Assembly: GCA_002790835.1 (NCBI GenBank)
Contig: PFVX01000079.1
Coordinates: forward strand, 67,130-131,129
DNA from: a bacterium CG_4_9_14_3_um_filter_65_15
Lineage (GTDB): Bacteria; Krumholzibacteriota; Krumholzibacteriia; LZORAL124-64-63
Direction of reading: 5' to 3'
Length of the DNA stretch: 64,000 nucleotides
Of this stretch, positions 55,430 through 64,000 are shown in pieces. Every line of letters starts with the position of its first letter. The stretch's first letter is position 1. The translations under genes were made by a program, and so were the position numbers. The notes under the pieces were generated by a model that was given only the letters and a program-made list of their open reading frames with translations, was not told the origin of the DNA and made no database searches.

Positions 55430-56902
55430 ATGAGCCAAGGGCATCCCAAGGGTCTATATGTGTGTTTCGGCGCCGAGATGTTCGAGCGCCTTTGCTATTA
55501 CGGCATGCGGGGACTGTTGACCCTGTACCTGATCAAGGCCCTGATGATGGGGGATACGCGGGCCTTCGGGATCTACGGCGCCTACACCGCCATGGTCTAC
55601 GCCGCTCCCGTGTGGGGCGGCAAGCTGGCCGACACCGTGCTGGGCTACCGCCGCGCCATCATGTTCGGCGGCATCGTCATGGCCATCGGCGAGTTCCTCA
55701 TCCTGGGCGGCAGCGAGTTCTGGCTGTTCCTGGGTATGAGCGCCATCATCATCGGCAACGGCTACTTCAAGGCCAACATCTCCACCATCGTGGGCAAGCT
55801 CTACAAGGAAGGCGATCCCCTGCGGGATTCGGGCTTCACGATCTTCTACATGGGCATCAACGTGGGAGCCCTGCTGGCGACCCTGGTGGTGGCTCCCATC
55901 GGCGAGACCCACGGATACATGTGGGGCTTCGGGCTGGCCGGCGTGGGCATGATCGCCGGCGTGCTGCAGTTCTACTTCGGGCAGGGCAAGCTCCAGGGAG
56001 TGGGCGAACCCCCGAACATGGAATTCTACCGCAAGTGGAGCAAGGTGGTTTACGGCGGATCCCTGGCGGCCATTCCCCTTCTCTATGCCCTGATCACCAA
56101 GGGCCAGGACGTCGTGATCCTGGGCCAGGACCTGCTGTTCTGGATCCTCATGGGACTGCTGGTCTTCGTGTGCTTCAACCTGCTTCGCGCGGGCTTCACG
56201 AGCGGCAACGTCCAGCGTGACCGCATCATCGTCCTGATGATCCTGATGACCTTCAACGTGGTGTTCTGGGCCTTCTTCGAGCAGGCGGGGACCTCGTTGA
56301 CCATGTTCGCCGACCGCAACGTGGACCGGGAGATCGGCAGTTATCTGATGCCCGCCAGTCAGACCCAGTTCTTCAACCCGGCGTTCATCATCATCTTCGG
56401 TTCGATCTTCTCGGTGATGTGGGTCAGCCTGTCCAAGATCGGCAAGAACCCCAACATCCCCCTGAAATTCGGACTGGGCATCGTGCAATTGGGGCTGGGA
56501 TTTCTGATGTTGCTGGTCGGCAGCAAGTTCGCCGGACCCGACGATCGGGTGCCGCTTTTCTTCCTGGGGGTCATGTATCTGCTGCATACGACCGGAGAGT
56601 TGTTCCTGTCGCCCATCGGGCTGTCCATGGTCACCAAGCTGGCGCCCAAGCACATGACCGGGAGCGCCATGGGGGCGTGGTTCCTGAGCTTCGCGTTTTC
56701 CATGTACGTGGCGGCGCTGCTCGCCAAGTTCACCGGTGTCGACGATAGCGGGGTCGAGGCGGTCGTCCAGCTGAATCCCGCCGAGAGCCTGGCCAACTAC
56801 ATGCACGTGTTCGGCAACATCGGGCTGGTGGCCGTGGGGATCGGTGTGGGGCTGGTGCTGCTGTCCAAGCCCCTGAACAAGATGATGCACGGGATCACCT
56901 GA
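55430..56902 (+). CDS. POT family (PTR2) peptide MFS transporter
   Basis: Start MSQGHPKGLYVCFGAEMFERLCYYGMRGLLTLYL; SD aggagg; GNGYFKANISTIVGKLY, FYMGINVGAL. Confidence 0.94.
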   Translation: MSQGHPKGLYVCFGAEMFERLCYYGMRGLLTLYLIKALMMGDTRAFGIYGAYTAMVYAAPVWGGKLADTVLGYRRAIMFGGIVMAIGEFLILGGSEFWLFLGMSAIIIGNGYFKANISTIVGKLYKEGDPLRDSGFTIFYMGINVGALLATLVVAPIGETHGYMWGFGLAGVGMIAGVLQFYFGQGKLQGVGEPPNMEFYRKWSKVVYGGSLAAIPLLYALITKGQDVVILGQDLLFWILMGLLVFVCFNLLRAGFTSGNVQRDRIIVLMILMTFNVVFWAFFEQAGTSLTMFADRNVDREIGSYLMPASQTQFFNPAFIIIFGSIFSVMWVSLSKIGKNPNIPLKFGLGIVQLGLGFLMLLVGSKFAGPDDRVPLFFLGVMYLLHTTGELFLSPIGLSMVTKLAPKHMTGSAMGAWFLSFAFSMYVAALLAKFTGVDDSGVEAVVQLNPAESLANYMHVFGNIGLVAVGIGVGLVLLSKPLNKMMHGIT

Positions 56903-57031
56903 GAGCGGCGCATTTGGGGTGGTTCGCCGGCCACCGATGAGCTAATCTGCTCAGCGAGGCAGAATCGGGACGGTCGCCTTGGATATGGCGGCCGTTCTGT
57001 TTGAATGATCAGTTTCGATCTGGAGGCCATC

Positions 57032-58963
57032 ATGGCAGAAGCCGCCGTTCCGAAGGGGCAACCCCGGGGGTTGAAAGCCCTGTTCATGACCGAGATGTGG
57101 GAGAGGCTCGGGTTCTACCTGATGCTCGGGATCCTGCTCCTCTACATCACCGACACCGAGCGCGGGGGATTGGGGTTTTCCACGCGCCGCGCCGCCGAGA
57201 TCTACGGCACCTACATGGCCTTCGTGTACTTCACGCCCTTCATCGGCGGCATGATCGCCGATCGCTTCCTGGGCTTCCGGCGCGCGGTCTTCATCGGCGG
57301 CCTGCTCATGGCGGCGGGTTATTTCTCCTTGGGCGTGCGCACCCTTCCGACCTTCTATCTCGGACTGACGCTGCTGTGCTTGGGCAACGGGTTCTTCAAA
57401 CCCAACATCTCGGCCATGGTGGGCAACCTCTACGCCCCGGATGATCCGCGCCGCGATGCGGGCTTCAACATCTTCTACATGGGCATCAACATCGGGGCCT
57501 CGCTTTCGGCCCTGCTGTCGGCGCCTTTGCGCAACCTTTGGTCCTTCAACATGGCTTTCAGCGCCGCGGGCGTGGGGCTGCTCATCGGCGTGACCGTGCT
57601 GCTGGTCAACTGGAAGAAGCTGGCCGCGGCCGACCGCCCCGCCGAACGCAGCGACGACGACATCTCGTTCAAGCAGGTGGTCATGACCATTCTGGTGCCG
57701 GCGTTCGGCTGCGGGGTGGTCGGCTACTTCGTCGGCAGCCGTCTGGGCTTCGTGACCAGCACCATCGGGCCGGTGACCTTCGCCTTCCTGGTGGGCATGC
57801 TGCCGGTGGTGGCCTATTTCGGTCTGCTGGTCAAGCGGGCCACGCCCGAGGAAAAGCCCGGCCTGGCCGCCCTGATCCCCGTCTACGTGGCCGGCGGCGC
57901 CTTCTTCATGGTCCTGCACCTCTCCGGCGGCCTGATGACGGTCTTCGCCGAACACAACACCGATCGCAGGGCCGAATGGATCCCGCAATGGGCCGATTTC
58001 TACGCCCAGAAGGCCATGCCCAGCTACTACGTCAATGCCGGCGGCGACTTGCCGCGGCCGGATGAGCGGGTGCTCGTGGACGTGGACCCGCGGGGCGAGG
58101 CCATGTTCGGCGCCCGGATGCTGTCCTCCGATCTGGTGGCGACCCTGAAGTCCCGGCCGGATTTCGAGGTGCTGGACGCCGCCCAGACCGACATCCCCGA
58201 GGACGAGAATTTCCTGACCTGCAAGGTGTACGCTTCCGACCAGGTCACCGTGAACACCGAGACCGACGCCCACGGCGCGGCCAACACGACGGTCAAGGTC
58301 ACCGACGGCTCCGAACCCCAGGGAGAAGCCCTGGTGGTGCGCGACCTGGACGGCCAACGGATCCCGGTGCTGCTCGTCACCCCCGCCACACGCCAGGCGG
58401 TTTACGCCGGCCGTGACCCGGCCGTGCCGACCCTGGCCCCGGGCACCTACGTGCGGCTGGTCAACGCCGAAATGCTGACCGGCCTCTTGAACCCCGTCTT
58501 CGTGGTGCTGATGACCCCGGTGGTGGTGGGATTCTTCGGCTGGCTCGCCATGCGGGGCAGACCGATCACCACGGCGCGCAAGATCTTCCTGGGCATGCTG
58601 ATCACCACCCTGGCCCTGATTGTGATGGCCTTCTGCGCCTACCTGGGTAAGAACGGTGCGGCCAAGACTTCCATGTTGTGGATGGTGATCTATTACCTGA
58701 TCATCACCTGCGGCGAGCTGTGCCTGTCGCCCATGGGGCTGTCCCTGGTGACCAAGCTGTCCCCCAAGCGTCTGGTGGGTCTGATGATGGGCGGATGGTT
58801 CCTGGCCACGGCCATCGGCAACAAGTTGTCGGGGTTCATCAGCGGCCTGGAGCCGGGCACGACCATGTTCGTGATTCTGGCTGTGGCGATTCTGGGGGTT
58901 GCGGGCTTTATCTTCGCCATGCTGCCGCGTCTGGATGCGGCCATCAAGAAGTACGGAGCTTGA
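57032..58963 (+). CDS. POT family peptide transporter with large inserted extramembrane domain
   Basis: TEMWERLGFYLMLGILLLYI, GNGFFKPNISAMVGNLY, FYMGINIGASLSALLS, with about 150 extra residues between TM segments. Confidence 0.92.
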   Translation: MAEAAVPKGQPRGLKALFMTEMWERLGFYLMLGILLLYITDTERGGLGFSTRRAAEIYGTYMAFVYFTPFIGGMIADRFLGFRRAVFIGGLLMAAGYFSLGVRTLPTFYLGLTLLCLGNGFFKPNISAMVGNLYAPDDPRRDAGFNIFYMGINIGASLSALLSAPLRNLWSFNMAFSAAGVGLLIGVTVLLVNWKKLAAADRPAERSDDDISFKQVVMTILVPAFGCGVVGYFVGSRLGFVTSTIGPVTFAFLVGMLPVVAYFGLLVKRATPEEKPGLAALIPVYVAGGAFFMVLHLSGGLMTVFAEHNTDRRAEWIPQWADFYAQKAMPSYYVNAGGDLPRPDERVLVDVDPRGEAMFGARMLSSDLVATLKSRPDFEVLDAAQTDIPEDENFLTCKVYASDQVTVNTETDAHGAANTTVKVTDGSEPQGEALVVRDLDGQRIPVLLVTPATRQAVYAGRDPAVPTLAPGTYVRLVNAEMLTGLLNPVFVVLMTPVVVGFFGWLAMRGRPITTARKIFLGMLITTLALIVMAFCAYLGKNGAAKTSMLWMVIYYLIITCGELCLSPMGLSLVTKLSPKRLVGLMMGGWFLATAIGNKLSGFISGLEPGTTMFVILAVAILGVAGFIFAMLPRLDAAIKKYGA

Positions 58964-59023
58964 TCCCGAAACCGATCACCCCGCCCGCGTCCGTGTGGGC
59001 TGATGGAAATAGAGAGGTGTCCC

Positions 59024-59869
59024 ATGAAACGAGCTTTCGCCCTGTGGTCGGTGGCATTCGTCCTGACCGTGGCTTTTCTCGTCTGGCAGAAGATGTCCGG
59101 TCCGACCTATCCCGTGCGCGGGTCGTTCGAGCTGGGTGAGGTGGAGATTCCGGCCCGTTTGACCCGGAGCGGAATCACCGGAGAAGACATGGTGATCAAG
59201 GTCGATGTGGCCGAGGCGCTTCAAGCCGGCAAGACCGTGACCGGCAACGTGATCTGGCGCCGGTATCCCACCGACGATCCCTGGCAGACCCTGCCCATGG
59301 TCCCGCGGGACGATGATCTCCAGGCCGCTCTGCCCCACCAGCCCATGGCTGGCAAGCTGGAGTACCGCGTCGAGTTGTCGGACGGGACGGACACCAGCAT
59401 CCTGCCGACGGGCGGGAGCCACGCCGTGGCCCGCTTCAAGGGCGGGGTTCCGGCGCTGGTGCTGATCTTCCACGTCAGCCTGCTGGTTCTGGGTTTCCTG
59501 TTCTCCACCGGCGCCGGCCTGGAGGGCCTGACGGGGGGGGCCGGCCTGCGTACACTGTCCCGCCTGGCCTTGGGGTGTCTCCTCGTCGGAGGGCTGATCC
59601 TCGGCCCGATCGTCCAGAAATATGCCTTCGACGCCTTCTGGACCGGCTGGCCCTTCGGGCAGGACTGGACCGACAACAAGCTGGCCGTGGGGGCGTTGTT
59701 GTGGTTGCTGGCGGTCTGGCGGACCAGGGAAGCGCTGCCGGGCCGACCGCGCGGGCGTTGGTTCGCGGTGGCGGCCATGGTGGGGATATTCGTGATCTTC
59801 GCCATTCCCCACAGCATTCACGGTTCGACCTACGACTATGCTACCGGCGAGCACATCCAGCGGATGTAG
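59024..59869 (+). CDS. Hypothetical membrane protein
   Basis: Start MKRAFALWSVAFVLTVAFLVWQ; periplasmic beta-rich region then four C-terminal TM helices. Confidence 0.75.
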   Translation: MKRAFALWSVAFVLTVAFLVWQKMSGPTYPVRGSFELGEVEIPARLTRSGITGEDMVIKVDVAEALQAGKTVTGNVIWRRYPTDDPWQTLPMVPRDDDLQAALPHQPMAGKLEYRVELSDGTDTSILPTGGSHAVARFKGGVPALVLIFHVSLLVLGFLFSTGAGLEGLTGGAGLRTLSRLALGCLLVGGLILGPIVQKYAFDAFWTGWPFGQDWTDNKLAVGALLWLLAVWRTREALPGRPRGRWFAVAAMVGIFVIFAIPHSIHGSTYDYATGEHIQRM

Positions 59870-59889
59870 CCACCCGCTGGATGTGCCGT

Positions 59890-61512
59890 TCAGGGGGAGG
59901 CGAGGTGGTCGGCCAGGGGTTGGTAGTACTGGACCAGGGCCTGGGGATCGAAGTCTTCGCCCGTGGCCCGCATCAGCAGGATCTGCCAATCCACACCCGC
60001 TCCGGTGCGCAACAGACTCTCCAGGAAATCGGCCACCCGGGGATCGCCGCGGTAATCGGCGGTGTGGACGTCGGACTCGAGCAGGCGGGTGCAGATGTAG
60101 CGGTGGAGCTGATGGGCGATGGCCCACCCGAGCACGTCGTCCAGGGGATCCACGGCGGCGGTGTCGAGCCCGAAAGCCGCTGCGGGAAGGAACGGGTCGG
60201 CGCCTGCGCCCGCGGGAGGGGCCAACCGGGCATGCCGTGCCGCGGCTTCCCAGAAACGCGTGCCGATCACCGGGGCCGGGACCACGCCCCGGTTCACGCC
60301 GTCGAGCCAGTCCAGGTAGGCACCGGCGAATAGGGGGATGGCCAGCACGGGGCCGGCCACGGCCTGGCGCAGCAGATCCTCCAGGGGATCCGGTTTGTCC
60401 TGGGCGGCATGGGCCGCCAATTCGTACAGGTGGACCAGGCCGCGGCCCATGGCCCGGGACGGCGGACCGCGCAGCAGGGGCGGCAGATCGGAGCGGGCGC
60501 AGGCCAGGACGATATCGGAGTCGGCCAGCAGACCGGTGCACCGGGCGGCGGCATCCCCAGAGAGGGCAGGCGGCAACTGGATCGAAAAGGCGTGGTCCAG
60601 GTCCAGGCTGAACACGGTCGGGTTCCCGTCGGGGGACGGATCCGGCAGGGAATCGGTCAAGGATGCCGGCAGGGAGGGCAGGGCCAGTTTCTTGCGAAAT
60701 GCCAGGGCATGCCGCCAAGCCGGCAAGGACTCCCGAGGGGGCTGTCCCAGGGCCGCCAGGGCCTTGTCCACCGAGCCCGGCCTGCCCTTGCCCAAAAGGT
60801 CACTGGACACGAGGTTCCGGCCGTTGTCGGGGCGGTCGGGGTCGATACGGCGCACCACTTCCTGGAACACCGATGCGTACAACGAGCTGTCCGCGGCGGC
60901 CAGGCGGTGCAGGGCACCCCGCCAGGTATCCAGGGTCAAGGACTGGTCGTCGGCCATGAGGTCCAGCCAGGAGGGATACCCTGCGGCCTGGGCGGCCAGG
61001 TTGCGCTGGCGGAACAGGATCGGCAGATCCTCCGCATCACTCAATGGGGTGCCCAACGATGCCCTTACCCGCGGGGCCAGAGCCTCGGGCCTCAGGCCGG
61101 CCAACCTCCGGGCCACACCCACCTGCCGGTACAGGTGATCCGGAAGCCCTGGTCGTTCGTGATACGCCTCCCAAGTCGCGATGGTCTCGTGGCGGCCGGC
61201 GTAGGACAGCAGAATTTCCGTGGCGGCAAGGATCTGGGAGGAGTCGATATCGGCTTTTCCCTGCGCCAGAAGCTGTCGCCGGACTTGGCGAGTGCGATAC
61301 ATTTCCTGGTAGTGCCGATTGTATTGCGTCAGGAATTCCTGGAGGGGCGCGGTATCGATGGGATCGGTGATCACCGCGGCGGAATCCGGGGCCGCCCCGT
61401 CCTGGGCAGCCTGCCGCAGGATGCCGTTGGGGTCGAACAAGGCGAAGAAGACCACCACCAGGATGGCTCCCGCACCGAACAGAATCAGACCGAGACGCAT
61501 TTTCCCCGACAT
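59890..61512 (-). CDS. M2/M3-type gluzincin-like protein lacking the HExxH zinc motif (pseudo-peptidase)
   Basis: 540 aa; N-terminal TM; 'FRQRNLAAQAAGYPSWLDLMADD' and C-terminal 'AHQLHRYICTRLLESDVHTADYRGDPRVADFLESLLRTGAGVDWQILLMRATGEDFDPQALVQYYQPLADHL' resemble M2 peptidyl-dipeptidases; RAMGR stands where HEMGH would lie. Confidence 0.6.
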   Translation of the reverse strand: MSGKMRLGLILFGAGAILVVVFFALFDPNGILRQAAQDGAAPDSAAVITDPIDTAPLQEFLTQYNRHYQEMYRTRQVRRQLLAQGKADIDSSQILAATEILLSYAGRHETIATWEAYHERPGLPDHLYRQVGVARRLAGLRPEALAPRVRASLGTPLSDAEDLPILFRQRNLAAQAAGYPSWLDLMADDQSLTLDTWRGALHRLAAADSSLYASVFQEVVRRIDPDRPDNGRNLVSSDLLGKGRPGSVDKALAALGQPPRESLPAWRHALAFRKKLALPSLPASLTDSLPDPSPDGNPTVFSLDLDHAFSIQLPPALSGDAAARCTGLLADSDIVLACARSDLPPLLRGPPSRAMGRGLVHLYELAAHAAQDKPDPLEDLLRQAVAGPVLAIPLFAGAYLDWLDGVNRGVVPAPVIGTRFWEAAARHARLAPPAGAGADPFLPAAAFGLDTAAVDPLDDVLGWAIAHQLHRYICTRLLESDVHTADYRGDPRVADFLESLLRTGAGVDWQILLMRATGEDFDPQALVQYYQPLADHLASP

Positions 61513-61711
61513 TCATTCCCGCCTGATGGAAGCATTCGTGAAATCCGAACGCCTGCCACTGTGCCACAGGGCGCCCGCAGTGGAAAGAACAGGTTTTTCG
61601 GCGATAATGATAAAAGGTCAAAAAATATATTGATGACATATGGAAAATCTGTTATCATATTGACAATCAGGGAGGAGATTCGGATCTCCTGCCCCAACAG
61701 GGAGGGTTACC

Positions 61712-62143
61712 ATGAACCGCCCCATTCTGATTCTCGCACTCTTGCTGCTGCTGGTTCCCCTTGCCGCCCAGGCTGCTCACTACCAGGGAACCGACCCACT
61801 CCGCGCCAACGAACGGCCCGAGGACCTGACCGTCTTCCTTGCCCGCTTCTCATTCTTGACCTCGTTGGACAACGAGCACCAGATCCGGCTGATCACCGCG
61901 ACCTGCGAGCAAAAGGTGGATGCCCTGCTGGCCGATCTGGCGGCCGCCCGCACCGAGCGTGAGGTGGGGGTCCTGATCCGCAAGATCCACCGGACCGAAA
62001 CCGAGCGTGACATCGCGGTCCTGGAGATCTATATCCGCAACGCGGAGGTTTCCGGGGAATATTACCTGGCCCAGGCACTGAGGGATCGTGTGGCGCAGAT
62101 CCGGAAGTTCGGACGCGCCCTGGACGTCGCCGCAGCGCCCTAG
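61712..62143 (+). CDS. Small exported protein of unknown function
   Basis: 143 aa; signal peptide MNRPILILALLLLLVPLAAQAA; helical remainder; preceded by gggagg. Confidence 0.7.
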   Translation: MNRPILILALLLLLVPLAAQAAHYQGTDPLRANERPEDLTVFLARFSFLTSLDNEHQIRLITATCEQKVDALLADLAAARTEREVGVLIRKIHRTETERDIAVLEIYIRNAEVSGEYYLAQALRDRVAQIRKFGRALDVAAAP

Positions 62144-62316
62144 GCTCGGCCCCGACACGGGAGCCATCCGGACCGGTCCACCCGGTCGGGTGGCTCTCGA
62201 TTTCATGGTTGTTCCTGTCCTCCCGCCGCAGTAGGCTTTCCCCCTCAGCCAGTTGGTGCCCCGGGTTTCTCCGTACCACCAAAAGCAACCGATGGCCGTC
62301 TCGAAAGGGGATCGCC

Positions 62317-64000
62317 TTGTCCACCCGCCCCGGTGATCAGCCGCCCGTTCCGCAATACACGCCATTCGTCCCCGCCGACAAGATCATGACCGAATTCACT
62401 CTGCGCGCGGTGCTGCTGGGTGTGGTCATGGCCGTTGTGCTGGGGGCCGCCAACGCCTACATCGGCCTGAAGGCCGGCTTGACCGTGGCGGCCACCTTTC
62501 CCGCCGCGGTGATCGGCATGGCCGCCCTGCGCATGCTGGGGGGTTCGATTCTCGAGGAGAACATGACCCGGACCATCGCGTCGGTGGGCGAAGCGCTGGT
62601 CGCCGGCGCCATCTTCACCATCCCGGCCTTCAAGATCGCCGGCGTGTGGGAGGAGTTCAACTACATCGAATCCACGGCCATCATGCTGGTCGGCGGCGTG
62701 CTGGGCGTGCTTTTCGTCGTGCTGCTGCGGCGCATCCTGGTGGAGGAATCCGGTCTGCCGTTTCCCGAAGCGGTGGCCTGCGGCGAGATCCACAAGGCCG
62801 GCCAGGAAGGGGGCGCCGGGGCGCGCATGGTGTTGCACAGCGGGCTGGTGGGCGCCCTGGTCCTGGCGCTGGGAGAATTCCAGATCATCCGCACCGGCTG
62901 GGAAGGGTTTCTGCGCTTCGGTCGCAGCGCGGTGAAGTTCATCGACCACGACAACGCCTTCTACACCCACGCGGGCCAGGGCGGACTGGCGCTGACCAGT
63001 CCGGGCATTTCCACGGCGCTGTTCGGCGTGGGTTACATCATCGGGCCCGAGCTGGCCGCCATCACGTTCTGCGGCGCCCTCTTCGCGTGGGGGCTGCTGG
63101 TGCCGCTGATCGTGTATCTGGATCCGTCCGGCCTGCACGGCCTGCTGGCCACCCACGGCAACCTGGTGACCGACGACATCGGCCTGGCCAAGCTGGTCTT
63201 CGCCAGTTACGTCAAACCCATCGCCGTCGGCGGCATGCTCGTCGGGGCGGTGTCCACGCTGTGGAAGATGAAGGATCAGCTCATCGGCGGCATCCGGCGC
63301 GCCTTCACGGACATCAGCCGGTCCGGCGGCGCCGGCGACGTTCCGCGCACCGGTCGGGACGTGGATTTCAAGACCATCTTCATCGGTGTGGGCGTGGGCA
63401 TGATCGCCATGTTCTGCCTGTACTTCTACTTCATCCGCCACGGCGGACAGGGGGATATCTCGCTGGCGCGGCAGATTCTCGGCGCCCTCGTTTCGACCCT
63501 GGTCATGGGCTTCGCGGGCTTCATTTTCGCGGCCATCGCGGGCTACCTGGTGGGATTGATCGGCTCCTCCAACAACCCCATCTCGGGGCTGACCCTCTCG
63601 ACCCTCATTGTGGCGGCCCTGCTGCTGCTGGTGGTCGGGGTCAAGGGCAATCCCGGGGTGACGGCGGTGCTCGGGGTCGCCGCGGTGGTGTGCTGCTCCT
63701 GCGGCGTGGCCGGCGACATGATGCAGGACCTCAAGGTGGGGCACATCCTGGGCGGCACCCCGCGCCTGATGGAGATCGGCGAGATGATCGGCGTGGTGGC
63801 CGCCGCCTCGGTGATGATCATCCCCATCATGATGCTGGACAAATACGGCGGGGGCATCGGCTCGGACGCCCTGCCGGCGCCCCAGGCGGGCTTGATGGCC
63901 ATGCTGGCCAAGGGGATCGTGGGCGGCGACATGGCCTGGCCCCTGGTCATCGTGGGGGTGTTCTTCGGGCTGGCGCTGCTGCTGATCCGGGCCCCGGCGC
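62317..64000 (+). CDS. OPT family oligopeptide transporter (C-terminus beyond window)
   Basis: Translation from TTG 62317 (AAAGGGG upstream) or ATG 62386: 'TEFTLRAVLLGVVMAVVLGAANAYIGLKAGLTVAATFPAAVIGMAALR...GLPFPEAVACGEIHKAGQEGG'; open through the right edge. Confidence 0.93.
   Translation, partial: MSTRPGDQPPVPQYTPFVPADKIMTEFTLRAVLLGVVMAVVLGAANAYIGLKAGLTVAATFPAAVIGMAALRMLGGSILEENMTRTIASVGEALVAGAIFTIPAFKIAGVWEEFNYIESTAIMLVGGVLGVLFVVLLRRILVEESGLPFPEAVACGEIHKAGQEGGAGARMVLHSGLVGALVLALGEFQIIRTGWEGFLRFGRSAVKFIDHDNAFYTHAGQGGLALTSPGISTALFGVGYIIGPELAAITFCGALFAWGLLVPLIVYLDPSGLHGLLATHGNLVTDDIGLAKLVFASYVKPIAVGGMLVGAVSTLWKMKDQLIGGIRRAFTDISRSGGAGDVPRTGRDVDFKTIFIGVGVGMIAMFCLYFYFIRHGGQGDISLARQILGALVSTLVMGFAGFIFAAIAGYLVGLIGSSNNPISGLTLSTLIVAALLLLVVGVKGNPGVTAVLGVAAVVCCSCGVAGDMMQDLKVGHILGGTPRLMEIGEMIGVVAAASVMIIPIMMLDKYGGGIGSDALPAPQAGLMAMLAKGIVGGDMAWPLVIVGVFFGLALLLIRAPA

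Noticed and set aside
1-64000. CRISPR arrays, tRNA/rRNA genes, transposases, phage genes, restriction or defence systems
   Set aside because: None recognisable in the sequence. Only one MITE-like inverted repeat was found.

Overview
A 64 kb, high-GC, gene-dense bacterial chromosomal window. I found no rRNA, tRNA, CRISPR array, transposase or prophage genes. Phylum is uncertain: FlgD/T9SS-type C-terminal domains, a B12-dependent RNR and Gld-like ABC genes suggest an FCB-group or candidate-phylum lineage (inference only). Contents left to right: the 3' part of a ygeY/ssnA selenium-metabolism-linked pair; a GldA/F/G-like ABC cluster with DUF4340; a Ser/Thr kinase with a TPR tail; a standalone NFACT-R protein; two MscS channels; 8-oxoguanine deaminase; LpoB and COG3014-like lipoproteins; a histidine kinase plus sigma-54 response regulator followed by two small paralogous Asp/Gly-rich secreted proteins and an outer-membrane barrel; a class-V aminotransferase; fRMsr; hydantoinase; a methylcrotonyl-CoA carboxylase/hydratase operon; NrdJ; a TonB-dependent receptor; a DUF3450-ExbB-ExbB-ExbD-TonB-TPR cluster; a glutathione peroxidase; a DUF819 protein; an SO_0444-type metal permease; FapA/DUF342; an LVIVD-repeat secreted protein; two POT transporters; a degenerate M2-like peptidase; and an OPT transporter running off the right edge. 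The best candidate for an undescribed system is 17.5-23.2 kb. There an NtrB/NtrC-like pair is followed by two paralogous 'DEDGDGFNDLAPDxDGDGIPNxxDPD' secreted proteins. Each is preceded by a GG-N10-GC sigma-54 promoter-like site with related palindromes or half-sites upstream, each is closed by a hairpin terminator, and an outer-membrane barrel gene follows.
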